From NCBI GenBank assembly GCA_032250735.1, contig JAVVEP010000011.1, positions 1 to 64,000 on the forward strand: DNA of 64,000 bases, written 5' to 3'. The notes beneath the pieces were generated by a model. The model searched no databases. It saw nothing but the letters and a program-made list of their open reading frames with translations, and had not been told where the DNA came from. Numbering within the stretch: the stretch's first letter is position 1; each line of letters starts with the position of its first letter. Made by a program: the position numbers and the translations under genes. Source of the stretch: Gammaproteobacteria bacterium (GTDB lineage: Bacteria; Pseudomonadota; Gammaproteobacteria; SZUA-152). Below are positions 1-8,546 of this stretch, one piece after another.

Positions 1-78
1 CCTCACGAAGTCTTCTATGGATCATTGAGTGGTGCACTTGCTACCTGAATTCGCCCCATCTTAAGGTATGCTCCAACC

Positions 79-915
79 ATGGCAAGACCCCTACGAATCG
101 AATTCCCTGGCGCGCTGTATCACGTGACCTCGCGCGGTGACCGGCGCGAGCCGATATTTGAAGACGACGAAAATCGGCTGATGTTTCTTGGTATCTTGGA
201 AGAGGTCGTGACTCGGTTCAACTGGATGTGTCATGCATATTGCCTGATGACGAATCACTATCATCTGGTTGTTGAAACACCGGATGGCAATCTGTCGAAA
301 GGGATGCGGCAGCTCAATGGCATGTATACACAAGCATCAAACCGGCGCCACGGGAGGACAGGACATCTGTTCCAAGGGCGATTCAAAGGCATCCTGGTGG
401 ACAAGGAAAGCTACCTTCTTGAACTGGCCCGCTATGTCGTTCTTAATCCAGTGCGCGCGGGCATGGTCAAGCATCCCGGGAAATATCCCTGGAGTAGCTA
501 TCGCGCAATGTTGGGTGATGCGCCTGTGCCCGGTTGGTTGGCGACGGATGTCACGCTGGCACGATTTGGGAGACGGCGCGCGGAGGCAAGGCGGCGATAC
601 AACGAATTTGTGTTGGAAGGGATCTCGGGAAACAGTATATGGGAAGGACTGCGTCAGCAGATTTATCTGGGCGACGAGAAATTTGTGGCACGGATGCAAA
701 AGAAGGCCGACGTGCAGGGCGACGAACTGAGTATCCCCCGGGCCCAACGACGCGGACCTGCACCCACCCTGGCAAAGATCGCTGCTCGACACCGCACAAG
801 AAATGACGCGATCATCGCCGCCTACGCTACCGGAGCGTATAGCTATCGAGAAATTGCCGAACATTTTGGAATTCACCTTGCAACGGTCGGGCGGCTTGTT
901 CGGACGAGGATGTAA
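79..915 (+). CDS. REP-associated tyrosine transposase (RAYT, Y1/HUH family)
   Basis: A 278-residue single-strand DNA transposase of the IS200-like Y1 family, in the subgroup that handles REP palindromes rather than moving as a classical IS. The HUH motif is His60-Tyr-His62. The likely nucleophile is Tyr119, in the LARYVVLNPVRAG segment typical of RAYTs. The C-terminus (about 245-278) is a helix-turn-helix-like YSYREIAEHFGIHLATVGRL stretch, seen in longer RAYTs. The frame is intact and full length, so it may be active. No terminal inverted repeats flank it, as expected for this family. A tandem 22-nt repeat follows the stop codon directly. Confidence 0.93.
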   Translation: MARPLRIEFPGALYHVTSRGDRREPIFEDDENRLMFLGILEEVVTRFNWMCHAYCLMTNHYHLVVETPDGNLSKGMRQLNGMYTQASNRRHGRTGHLFQGRFKGILVDKESYLLELARYVVLNPVRAGMVKHPGKYPWSSYRAMLGDAPVPGWLATDVTLARFGRRRAEARRRYNEFVLEGISGNSIWEGLRQQIYLGDEKFVARMQKKADVQGDELSIPRAQRRGPAPTLAKIAARHRTRNDAIIAAYATGAYSYREIAEHFGIHLATVGRLVRTRM

Positions 916-920
916 CAATA

Positions 921-964
921 CGAGAACTGACCCCGCTCTCCTCGAGAACTGACCCCGCTCTCCT
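921..964. repeat. Tandem 22-nt repeat, RAYT-associated
   Basis: Two perfect head-to-tail copies of a 22-nt unit (921-942 and 943-964) begin 5 nt after the RAYT stop codon. The unit contains GAACTGACCCCGCTC, whose complement carries GGGGTCAG. From memory, similar GGGGTCAG sequences often flank Y1/RAYT genes, so this may be the recognition sequence or the element end. That role is inferred. Confidence 0.7.
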
Positions 965-1077
965 GTTATGTGAAATATATTCCTGATTTTTAGCGAAATA
1001 ACGCATTGGCGTTGGAGAAGTTGATTTACTCCTATTATTCTGAATTACAAGTCAAATAGAATACGAGGTGATTCAAG

Positions 1078-1335
1078 ATGAAAGAGATGGTTATAGAACT
1101 TAAACAGTACGCAATAATGGCAGCGAACTGTGTCGCACGTAATTTTAGAGGGCAAACTTTAATGATTAATAATGCCTACGTAAGAGCAATATCACTAAAT
1201 AATCCTATTTGCCCTAAGTGCCTAGTAAATAGCGTCGTTGAGAATAATTTGGTAATTGTAGCGTATGGAGAAACAAGTAATATCATGGAGTGCAATAAAT
1301 GCAATTTTAGTGCAGCTCTATATAAGCCAAAATGA
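1078..1335 (+). CDS. Small zinc-ribbon hypothetical protein
   Basis: An 85-residue protein of unknown function. Two CxxC pairs (CPKC near residue 46 and CNKC near residue 72) are spaced as in a zinc ribbon. The ATG start follows an ACGAGGTG Shine-Dalgarno-like stretch. Base composition is clearly more AT-rich than the surrounding core genes, which suggests transfer. An attC-like sequence lies just past the stop codon, so it could be an old gene cassette. I do not recognise a family. Confidence 0.6.
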   Translation: MKEMVIELKQYAIMAANCVARNFRGQTLMINNAYVRAISLNNPICPKCLVNSVVENNLVIVAYGETSNIMECNKCNFSAALYKPK

Positions 1336-1340
1336 ATTAT

Positions 1341-1363
1341 CGCATAACAGGCGCATTCAAGCG
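1341..1363. other. attC-like remnant
   Basis: The 1341-1363 stretch, CGCATAACAGGCGCATTCAAG and following bases, resembles the left half of an integron attC site (RYYYAAC-type box followed by GCGC..TCAAG). The complementary right half (GTTATGC-like) is not found downstream. Instead there is a sequence with AACTTCCCCCG and GGACACC that resembles an insertion-sequence end. This is best read as a truncated recombination site. Chance resemblance is possible. Confidence 0.3.
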
Positions 1364-1461
1364 ATGGTGAACTTCCCCCGTTGAATCGGACACCTCAACC
1401 TAATGAGGAGTCCCCTATTGTCCTATAACTATAATTTTCATGAGAGAGTGAAATAGTCCCT

Positions 1462-2373
1462 TTGGATGCAATAGCTGAATATAAGAAATTTATGATCGTC
1501 AGGTTTATTCAACTGTACATCCTGATAGCGTATATTTTCAATTTCCTAAATAGGAGCATGTTGGGAATATTACTTATTGCCATACTTTTATACATTTGGG
1601 GGCCTATAACTCCATTTACGCCTGCTGAGTTAGTTGACTGGTTTATAGCTTTACCGGAAACAGCTAAGCTATCAATCGGAACCTCATTGCTAACCATGCT
1701 CGGGTTTTTAATTGCATTTCAGGTTGGGTCATCGAATGCTATTAAGCAGCTTAATTTAACTTATCGTATGTCCGCAGCGGATGAAATCATAAATTTTTAT
1801 CAGGATGCATCACAAAAAATTCTTGAAGCTCAATTATTTTCTGACGAGATATTGGATATAATTGAAACTGTTGAGAAAAACGAGGATCACCCTAATTCTA
1901 TTCAATTTAATATTGAATACGCGTTAAGGCGAATGGATAAGCATAAAAAGTCTATATCCAAATTAGCTACACTTAATCGGAGCTACTCACTGGTTGCAAA
2001 GCACAGCATTATTTTAAGTAATTATATTGGTGTATCGAAAAGATTAGATATTGCAAACGGCCTCTTAAGCAATATAGTGACTTATAGTCATGTGCCAACC
2101 GGCATAGGGATTTTGGAAGATGGAAATCCAAGAGATCGATTTTTGGAGCAGATCGAAAAAGAAAAATACAGAAAATTATATAACGCTTGCGATAAAGCCT
2201 ACGATTATATAAATGTTCTTGCAGGCGGTGTTAGAGGCGCCCTTACTTCAGAAGTTATTTCCCAAAATTTAAATGCCACATTATCCATAGTAAAAATTCT
2301 TAATCGTGAAGATACTGCTGTCGCTTTTAATAAACTAATTTTCACGAAGAAATATTTCGGAAAAGAAAAATAG
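1462..2373 (+). CDS. Orphan membrane protein of unknown function
   Basis: A 303-residue AT-rich gene. Residues about 13-48 and 70-90 form two hydrophobic stretches (LYILIAYIFNFL, MLGILLIAILLYIWG, LLTMLGFLIAFQVG), giving two or three membrane segments. About 200 mostly helical, charged residues follow and are presumably cytoplasmic. The frame opens with TTG at 1462, and an in-frame ATG at 1492 is a fair alternative start. I recognise no family. The base composition contrasts with the neighbouring core genes, so acquisition by transfer is likely. A membrane anchor with a helical soluble domain next to mobile DNA would fit a defence or stress accessory gene, but nothing proves it. Confidence 0.7.
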   Translation: MDAIAEYKKFMIVRFIQLYILIAYIFNFLNRSMLGILLIAILLYIWGPITPFTPAELVDWFIALPETAKLSIGTSLLTMLGFLIAFQVGSSNAIKQLNLTYRMSAADEIINFYQDASQKILEAQLFSDEILDIIETVEKNEDHPNSIQFNIEYALRRMDKHKKSISKLATLNRSYSLVAKHSIILSNYIGVSKRLDIANGLLSNIVTYSHVPTGIGILEDGNPRDRFLEQIEKEKYRKLYNACDKAYDYINVLAGGVRGALTSEVISQNLNATLSIVKILNREDTAVAFNKLIFTKKYFGKEK

Positions 2374-2578
2374 CACTATCTATATTGACAATCAAAAGGT
2401 AATAGATTCAGATCTTGCCTCGTGCTTTCTTCGCAGGAAGGTAGCAGCGCGAATACAGGGATAGAATACTAATTTATAATCCGATCAGGTTCAGTAGGTT
2501 AAAGAGGTATGCTGTCCCCGGAATTCGGGGTTGCTCACTTGGCAGCTTATCCGTCTTTACTAGTGAGGCTCGTTGTTT

Positions 2579-3397
2579 ATGGAAAGTTTGATCACCCACT
2601 ATTCGGTCCGTGACATTGAGGCGCGAATCCTCGACGCTCTCCGCGCGGCAGGATTAAATCCCGAGCAACGCCTGACGCCGCAGGAGCTGGGGGCGCTGGA
2701 CCATTTTCACACCGGTGGCTTCCCCGCCTCGCTTAGACTGTTGGAGCTGTCACAGATCCAGGCGGGAGAGCGCGTGCTTGATATTGGGGCCGGACTGGCC
2801 GGCGCCGCCCGGATGCTGGCGGCCTCGCCGGGCTGCAATGTTGATTGCATCGAACTGTCGCGTGATTACTGCATCGGTGCGGAACTGCTGAATCGGCTGA
2901 CCGGCCTTGACGAGCAAATCAACATCCACGAAGGCAGTGCCCTCGCACTGCCTTTTCCTGACGATTCGTTTGATGCCGCCTGGATGCAGAATGTCGGCAT
3001 GAACATCGCGGACAAGCGGACGCTCTACGCCGAGGTCTACCGGGTGCTTAAGCCGGGTGGACGATTTGCCTTTCAGGAGATGGCCGCCGGGGATGCGGCG
3101 GTGTCCTACTTTCCGCTGCCCTGGGCGACTGACCCGGCGGACAATTTGCTGGTTTCCGCCGAACAGATGCAGTCGCTTCTCGGCGAGATAGGGTTCATCA
3201 CGGAATTCTTTGAGGATGCCAGCGACTCGCAGTTGGGTGGTGTCGCCCCGGTAAAAAATACCCCCGAGGTTGCCCCGCCGGCGCCGCTGAGCCTGTCGGC
3301 CTATGTCGACAATCTTGGACAAAAGGCCGAGAACGCCCAGCGCAGTCTGCGGGAAGGCCAGATCCGGTTTGTCAGAGGTGTCTTTCAGGCAAAATAA
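2579..3397 (+). CDS. Class I SAM-dependent methyltransferase (UbiE/Coq5-like)
   Basis: A 272-residue cytosolic methyltransferase. Motif I is VLDIGAGLAGAARMLA (about residues 66-81). The acidic residue of motif II lies in CIELSRDYC, and ALPFPDDSFDAAWMQNVGMNI is the SAM/substrate post-motif typical of the UbiE and sterol or tocopherol methyltransferase group. The substrate cannot be read from the sequence. ATG 2579 is preferred over TTG 2573 because GTGAGG at 2563-2568 is then spaced correctly. Transcription probably ends at the hairpin shared with the convergent MAPEG gene. Confidence 0.85.
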   Translation: MESLITHYSVRDIEARILDALRAAGLNPEQRLTPQELGALDHFHTGGFPASLRLLELSQIQAGERVLDIGAGLAGAARMLAASPGCNVDCIELSRDYCIGAELLNRLTGLDEQINIHEGSALALPFPDDSFDAAWMQNVGMNIADKRTLYAEVYRVLKPGGRFAFQEMAAGDAAVSYFPLPWATDPADNLLVSAEQMQSLLGEIGFITEFFEDASDSQLGGVAPVKNTPEVAPPAPLSLSAYVDNLGQKAENAQRSLREGQIRFVRGVFQAK

Positions 3398-3445
3398 TCA
3401 GCGGTATGACAATCTGCCTGTCTGGGCACTTGATTCCGATAGCCA

Positions 3446-3490
3446 TCAAAAAGGCGCTGATGCCTGGTTACGCATCAGCGCCCTGATTTT
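3446..3490 (-). terminator. Rho-independent terminator between convergent genes
   Basis: A perfect 11-bp stem (GGCGCTGATGC at 3453-3463 pairing with 3472-3482) encloses an 8-nt loop. On the minus strand it is followed by TTTTT, making it a strong terminator for the MAPEG gene. On the plus strand the T run is weaker, but it could also end the methyltransferase transcript. Confidence 0.85.
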
Positions 3491-3529
3491 CGTGTGAAAC
3501 AGATGTTCAGGATAGGCGGCAGCGCCTGA

Positions 3530-3922
3530 TCAGAACAGTTGCAGGATCACCAGTATCTCGCCAACCAGGCCGGCCAGAAAGGCCATCGTTCTCAGCCAGG
3601 TGATGCCGGCAATGTAGATGACCCAGTAGGCCAGACGCGAGTAAAAGAAGATGCTGGCGCCCAGCGCGGACATCTCGTTGGAGAGGCCCAGGATATGCGC
3701 GATGAGGACAAAGGCGGCAAAATGGATCAGGTTTTCATTGAGGTTGCTCTGCGCATCTCTGGCCCGATTGGCCCAGGCCGGTAGCGCCGGCATATTTTCC
3801 CGATTGCCGACAATCCCCGAGATTCCCCAGTGTTTTAGATAGGCGAGGAAATAGGGCACAAACTGCAACAGCGATAACAGGCTGGCCGCAAGCAGCATTT
3901 GAAGGTCGGTGGTCATGGTCAT
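3530..3922 (-). CDS. MAPEG family membrane protein
   Basis: A 130-residue integral membrane protein with four hydrophobic helices (LLAASLLSLLQFVPYFLAYL, FAAFVLIAHILG, SIFFYSRLAYWVIYIAG, AFLAGLVGEILVILQLF). GNRE..PALPAWANRARDAQSNLNENL and the later R..YWVIYIAG..WLR are hallmarks of the MAPEG superfamily (membrane proteins in eicosanoid and glutathione metabolism). Bacterial members are mostly uncharacterised, and glutathione-dependent detoxification is the usual suggestion. It is a single gene convergent with the methyltransferase. Confidence 0.85.
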   Translation of the reverse strand: MTMTTDLQMLLAASLLSLLQFVPYFLAYLKHWGISGIVGNRENMPALPAWANRARDAQSNLNENLIHFAAFVLIAHILGLSNEMSALGASIFFYSRLAYWVIYIAGITWLRTMAFLAGLVGEILVILQLF

Positions 3923-4071
3923 AGAGTGTCTCCGTGGTGATGAATGATTCGCGCAGGTATTGCCGCTGTCTAAGCTAGACTCGTGGGGGATGATGTCAAA
4001 ATTATTACTGATATACTCGGCATTGAATTCAAAATCTGAATTACCACTTTCGCTTTGGTTATTGTCTACTG

Positions 4072-5292
4072 ATGTTGCTCGATACGAAATTAAGCGCTGC
4101 CCGTACCCGGCTTATCCTCGATAAGCCCTTCCTCGGCGCGCTGGTATTACGCCTGCCGATGCAGGCCGGCGATCCGGCATGGTGTCCCACCACCGCCACG
4201 GATGCGCGCAGCTTCTATTTCAATCCCGACTACATTGAGACCCTGAGCAGTGAACAGCTGCAGTTTGTGCTGGCGCACGAGGCCCTACATTGCGCGCTAT
4301 CGCATTTTGCGCGGCGCGGACACCGTGACAAAAAACGCTGGGATATGGCCTGCGACCTGGCGGTAAATGAATTGCTGGTGAAGGACGGTCTCACGCCGCC
4401 GCCAGGTGCGCTGGTGGATATGGGTTTCGAGGGCCTGACGGCGGAGGAGATTTATCCGTCGCTGCTGGACGAAATTGAAGAACCCATGGATCGGCACCTG
4501 TACGATGAGCAGGATGATGCGGACCACGACCAACATCAGGTGCAGGGCAGGCAGCAAGAAATCACCCCCGATCAGGCGCCCCGCGAGGGCGGTACCGGGG
4601 GTGGGGAGCGGACCGAGAAGGGCAGTGTGGGCGGCCCGCCGGCGCCGCTGACACCGGATCAGCGTGAAACCCTGAGCACCCAGTGGCAACAGCGACTGGC
4701 CGGCGCGGCCCAGATCGCCATGCAGGCGGGCAAGATGGGCGGCGCCATGGCGCGGCTGATCGATCATCTGCTGCAGCCGCAGTTGCCGTGGCGAAATCTG
4801 CTGGCGCATCATGTGACCAATGTTGCGCGAGACGATTACAGTTATGCCCGCCCCTCCACCCGGCGTGGTGATCCGGCGGTATACCCCAGTCTGCGCAGCG
4901 CGCAGATCAATGTCACCGTGGTGCTGGATACCAGCGGCTCGATGACCGATGCGGAACTGCATGAGTTTGTTAGTGAGATCGATGCCATCAAGGCGCAGAT
5001 GCGGGCGCGTATTGTCCTGCATGCCTGTGATGCGCAACTGGCCGAGGATGGTCCGTGGCTGTTTGAACCCTGGGAAGAGCTGACCCTGCCGCGTGAATTT
5101 ACCGGAGCCGGTGGCACGCGCTTTACGCCCGTTTTCGACTGGCTGGAGCGGCAGGATCAGCCGCCGGACCTGCTGATCTATTTTACCGACGCCGATGGCG
5201 AGTTTCCCGAGCGGGAACCCGGCTTTGCCGTGTTGTGGCTGGTGAAGGGCAAACAAGCGGTGCCCTGGGGCCGGCGTATCCAGCTGAACTGA
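4072..5292 (+). CDS. VWA-domain putative metallopeptidase (DUF2201-like)
   Basis: A 406-residue protein of the COG3864 type. The N-terminal half carries a zincin-like HEALH motif (residues 69-73, in FVLAHEALHCALSHFARR) followed by WDMACDLAVNELL. A Gly/Gln/Asp-rich linker (about 140-205) leads to a von Willebrand A-like domain with an intact MIDAS DTSGS motif starting at Asp286. Relatives usually sit beside a MoxR-type AAA ATPase that acts on them as a chaperone, but none is next to this gene. Activity as a peptidase has not been shown for the family as far as I know. Confidence 0.85.
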   Translation: MLLDTKLSAARTRLILDKPFLGALVLRLPMQAGDPAWCPTTATDARSFYFNPDYIETLSSEQLQFVLAHEALHCALSHFARRGHRDKKRWDMACDLAVNELLVKDGLTPPPGALVDMGFEGLTAEEIYPSLLDEIEEPMDRHLYDEQDDADHDQHQVQGRQQEITPDQAPREGGTGGGERTEKGSVGGPPAPLTPDQRETLSTQWQQRLAGAAQIAMQAGKMGGAMARLIDHLLQPQLPWRNLLAHHVTNVARDDYSYARPSTRRGDPAVYPSLRSAQINVTVVLDTSGSMTDAELHEFVSEIDAIKAQMRARIVLHACDAQLAEDGPWLFEPWEELTLPREFTGAGGTRFTPVFDWLERQDQPPDLLIYFTDADGEFPEREPGFAVLWLVKGKQAVPWGRRIQLN

Positions 5293-5393
5293 TGTTTGTT
5301 ATTTATCATTCCGCACAATCAATTTATCGTATTCTATTCGTGGCGATCTATTAATAGTTAACAGCGTGTCGCCAGACAATACCAGAGATGCCA

Positions 5394-6533
5394 ATGAACC
5401 TTGCCCCTGAAGACAGCCTCCGCCTCAATGTCCTGCTTGCCCAGGAGCTGCAAGCGGTGCGTATCGACGAATCCAGAATGACGGTGTTCGCGCTCACCGC
5501 ACAGGGTGAGGCGAAGGTGGTGCTGAATCCCACCTGCCGGGATGAGCAGTATCTCAAACAGGTGCGCGAGCTGTTCTCGAACCATGTGCTGGGTTCGCCC
5601 GGTGGTTATCCCGTGTATCTCAAGCGCTGGACCCGCATGGGGCAGGCGCGGGAAAACAGTAGCCTGCATAGCCTGTTGCAGTTAGGTGAGCCGGAGGCGG
5701 TGGTCGCGGTGGTGCACACGCCGGGGCTGACGCCGGAGCTGGCCGAGTTGGCGTGGTGGGTGATGCCGGAGGCGGAAAATGCCCGCCGCATGTTGCGCTC
5801 GCCGCAGGTGGTGGAGGCCGGGATCGGCCGCGAGCTGGCGCAGTTTCTGCTGGAGTATCTGCCCTTTGAGACCGAACCCGAGGCGATTCTCAACAGCGTG
5901 CGGCTGATCCTGCAACCGGGACTGGTGGAGGAGGCCGTGCACCAGGACCTGTGGCAGCGCGCGGCGCGCAAGGGCACCATCTATATCGGTTTTTTGCAGG
6001 CCATGCCGGATGCCCTGCCGGAGATGGACGAGGCCCATCCGGCCTATGCCGAACTGGCCGCGGCCGTCGCCCCCTTGCGGGAGCAGGGCAACGCGGTCGC
6101 CATCCAGCTGTGTCGCGCGCTGAGCCCCGCGGGCCAGGCCTTTCTGAAGACCGTCACCCAGGCGATGGACAAGCTGGCCGACGAGGCGGCGGCGGTGGCG
6201 CTGTTTGATACCCTCGGCGGTTACTTCCGGGCGACCCTGCCGCAAGGCCATCCGGGCGCCATTGCCGCCGGGCGCAGCAGCGAACTGGTCGTGGCCTTTG
6301 CCCGGACCTTTATGGATGAGCTTGACCCTTATCATGCGGAGCTGGCGCAGGTGCAGGCGGTGCTGACGGATCATCGCCCCATGCTGGCCGCGATGGTGGC
6401 CCTGTCCTTTGCCGGTGAGCCTCTGCTGGATGCCTTTTTTTCCCACTCGGATGCGGTCGGCCCATTAATGCGCCGCAAGATGAAGCCGTGGATCGAGCCC
6501 CTGCTGGAGCAGGTCAGCGTGTTGCAGGGTTGA
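5394..6533 (+). CDS. dsrS: DsrS-like sulfur metabolism protein
   Basis: A 379-residue soluble protein without signal peptide or recognisable catalytic motif. The opening MNLAPEDSLRLNVLLAQELQAVRIDES, the GSPGGYPVYLKRWTRMGQ segment and the length match my memory of DsrS, the cytoplasmic protein encoded at the end of the dsr cluster of purple sulfur bacteria. Its role is undefined. No other dsr gene is in this window, so the gene is detached from its classical operon. ATG 5394 is preferred over ATG 5388 because an AGAG ribosome site then has proper spacing. The family assignment rests on recall, not on a search. Confidence 0.6.
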   Translation: MNLAPEDSLRLNVLLAQELQAVRIDESRMTVFALTAQGEAKVVLNPTCRDEQYLKQVRELFSNHVLGSPGGYPVYLKRWTRMGQARENSSLHSLLQLGEPEAVVAVVHTPGLTPELAELAWWVMPEAENARRMLRSPQVVEAGIGRELAQFLLEYLPFETEPEAILNSVRLILQPGLVEEAVHQDLWQRAARKGTIYIGFLQAMPDALPEMDEAHPAYAELAAAVAPLREQGNAVAIQLCRALSPAGQAFLKTVTQAMDKLADEAAAVALFDTLGGYFRATLPQGHPGAIAAGRSSELVVAFARTFMDELDPYHAELAQVQAVLTDHRPMLAAMVALSFAGEPLLDAFFSHSDAVGPLMRRKMKPWIEPLLEQVSVLQG

Positions 6534-6582
6534 TATCGAAGGGCATCGCATCCTGCCTGGGGCGCAGGCGGGAGGTGACCGA

Positions 6583-7050
6583 TCAGAAGTTGCCGGTGGG
6601 GATAAAGTCCATCATATCGCCCTTGTTCATGCGCGCGATGTGATTGGCCAGATTGAGGGTGATGTTGCGCATGATATGGAAACTGATGCGCGGCTCGCGG
6701 GCCAGCAGGTTCTGAAACACATCGCCGTCGATGCGCAGCAGCACCGAAGGCGCGCGGGCAATGGCGGTGGCGGTGCGCTTCTGCTGGCTGATGAGGCCGA
6801 TCTCGCCGAACAGCTCACCGGGCGACAGGGAATGGATGGGGCCCTGGTTGTGGGTGCGCAGCTGGATGTCGCCGGACAGCAGCACATACATGCAGGGGCT
6901 GTTGTCGCCTTCCACAAACAGGGTCTCCCCATCCGCGACGCGGGCGGGCTGGCAGATCTTCTGGATATGGGCATATTCATCCGCGGACAGCCCCGCGAAT
7001 ACGGGCAGCTTTTTCAGAATGGCCGAGATGTCATAGTTATCGGGTGGCAT
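6583..7050 (-). CDS. Cyclic nucleotide-binding domain protein
   Basis: A 155-residue protein consisting essentially of one cNMP-binding beta-roll (about 15-130): LFVEGDNSPCMYVLLSGDIQL, then the PGELFGEIGLISQQKRTATAIA phosphate-binding cassette. No helix-turn-helix follows, so it is not a full CRP/FNR regulator. The last 25 residues are an amphipathic helix plus a short tail. It probably senses cAMP or c-di-GMP, or acts as a partner subunit. The frame is open upstream to 7752, but that extension is antisense to the nucleotidase gene, and the domain begins at ATG 7050. Confidence 0.85.
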   Translation of the reverse strand: MPPDNYDISAILKKLPVFAGLSADEYAHIQKICQPARVADGETLFVEGDNSPCMYVLLSGDIQLRTHNQGPIHSLSPGELFGEIGLISQQKRTATAIARAPSVLLRIDGDVFQNLLAREPRISFHIMRNITLNLANHIARMNKGDMMDFIPTGNF

Positions 7051-7164
7051 AGTGGCGTCAGTCGTGTCGATTCGGGTGGAGTGATACTGTATCTTCGGCC
7101 GCTGGGGGCCAGGGTTTAGGCCTGATTTGGTCCCCGTTCCGGCATTACCGAAACAGACAATAAA

Positions 7165-7860
7165 ATGAGGGTGAGTGGTTTGATTCAATGGGATGATATT
7201 CGCACCGTACTGCTGGACATGGACGGCACCTTGCTGGATCTGCATTTCGACAACCATTTCTGGCTCGAACACATGCCGCGCCGTTATGCCGAGGAGCGGG
7301 AGGTGCCGCTGGAAGAGGCGCGCGCCGTGTTGCGAAAACTCTACCACGCGGTGGAAGGCACCATGGACTGGTACTGTCTCGACTACTGGTCGGGCAAGCT
7401 GAACATGGACGTGGCGGCGCTCAAGGAGGAGGTCGATCACCTCATCGCGGTGCACCCCAACGTGGTCAGGTTTCTCGATGCGGTGCGGGCCAGCCAGCGC
7501 CGCGCCGTGCTGGTGACCAACGCCCACATGAAGAGCCTCACCCTGAAAATGGACCGCACCCGGCTGGCCGGCCATCTTGACGCGATTATCTGCGCCCACG
7601 ACCTCGGTGTGCCCAAGGAGGATCCGGGCTTCTGGAACCGGCTGCACACCGTGGAGCCGTTCGAGCGGGAGAAGACCCTGCTGGTGGATGACAGCCTGCC
7701 GGTGCTGCGTTCGGCGCAGGAATACGGCATGGGCAGTCTGTTGTGCGTGCATCGGCCGGACAGCAAGGCGCCGGACAAGGATGTGGGTGAGTTTGCGGCA
7801 ATTCGGGGTTTTGCCGACATCATGCCGCCGCTGGCCGCTGGCCGCTGGGTCAGCGGATAG
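7165..7860 (+). CDS. yrfG: GMP/IMP nucleotidase, HAD superfamily
   Basis: A 231-residue HAD hydrolase. Motif I is LLDMDGTLLD (nucleophile Asp18, acid/base Asp20), motif II is VLVTNAH, motif III is the Lys of GVPKEDPGFW, and motif IV is LLVDDSLPVL. The helical cap, FDNHFWLEHMPRRYAEE with MDWYCLDYWS, is typical of YrfG, which dephosphorylates GMP and IMP to nucleosides. It is divergent from the cyclic nucleotide-binding gene, with about 115 bp between them holding both promoters. Confidence 0.88.
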   Translation: MRVSGLIQWDDIRTVLLDMDGTLLDLHFDNHFWLEHMPRRYAEEREVPLEEARAVLRKLYHAVEGTMDWYCLDYWSGKLNMDVAALKEEVDHLIAVHPNVVRFLDAVRASQRRAVLVTNAHMKSLTLKMDRTRLAGHLDAIICAHDLGVPKEDPGFWNRLHTVEPFEREKTLLVDDSLPVLRSAQEYGMGSLLCVHRPDSKAPDKDVGEFAAIRGFADIMPPLAAGRWVSG

Positions 7861-7874
7861 CTGATCCCTGCCTG

Positions 7875-8303
7875 TTATGCGTACTCCTTGGCGAACTTCT
7901 TAAAGCGTTTATTCCAGCCCTTGAATTTCTTCTTGCAGTATTTGGTGAGCTGCTCGAAGTCGTGGAAATAGAGGTCGAAGCCATCCTCGGCCGGGGCATC
8001 AAATTCGCAATAGTCATTGCTGTGCTCGCGGCAGACATGCGGGCGATCGTGGTAGATGCCGCAGCGGCCGTCTTTCTGCAGGTGCAGGCAGGTGTTCTCC
8101 ACCAGCAGATACCAGCCATCCTCATCTTTGTAGATGCGGATATTCTCATGCGAGATCTGCCACAGCAGGTGGTCGAAGTCGTGCATGGAGCGCGGTGTTT
8201 CCAGCTGCTGCGTGATGTAGGTACAGCACTTGGCGCCATCACAGAAGCCGCACTTGTTTTCGGTGGTGATGGTGATGCCGTTAAAGGTGGTTCTCTGGGT
8301 CAT
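7875..8303 (-). CDS. YkgJ family cysteine cluster protein
   Basis: A 142-residue cytosolic protein with the cysteine pattern of the YkgJ/UPF0153 family. CGFCDGAKCC (Cys18, 21, 26, 27) is followed by CLHLQKDGRCGIYHDRPHVCREH and a final DYC, which together would bind a metal or an iron-sulfur cluster. No activity is established. ATG 8303 gives the natural N-terminus. The open frame continues upstream across the intergenic region, but codon use there does not look coding. It is convergent with the nucleotidase gene. Confidence 0.85.
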   Translation of the reverse strand: MTQRTTFNGITITTENKCGFCDGAKCCTYITQQLETPRSMHDFDHLLWQISHENIRIYKDEDGWYLLVENTCLHLQKDGRCGIYHDRPHVCREHSNDYCEFDAPAEDGFDLYFHDFEQLTKYCKKKFKGWNKRFKKFAKEYA

Positions 8304-8546
8304 GTCATAACTCGTCTGCAATAGGTCGAATGTCGGCGAGTTGGCCGCCAGGGCGATCAACCGCCGCAGTTTATCAGTATTCTCCGGCCTCCGGGCAAGC
8401 CGCCGGCGGCGCGCGTCAAGCGGCAGGCCGATATGGGCAGGCCGCCTGTGGGCGAGTATACTGCGCGGTTGATTTCGCGGTGATTGTCCCCAATCTTGGT
8501 GGGTGCCGCCACTGTTGGCCGTTAGGTAATTGTTGAGGAAGTTGTC

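Noticed and set aside
7051-7752. N-terminal extension of the cyclic nucleotide-binding frame
   Set aside because: It is antisense to the GMP/IMP nucleotidase. The conserved domain begins just after the ATG at 7050.
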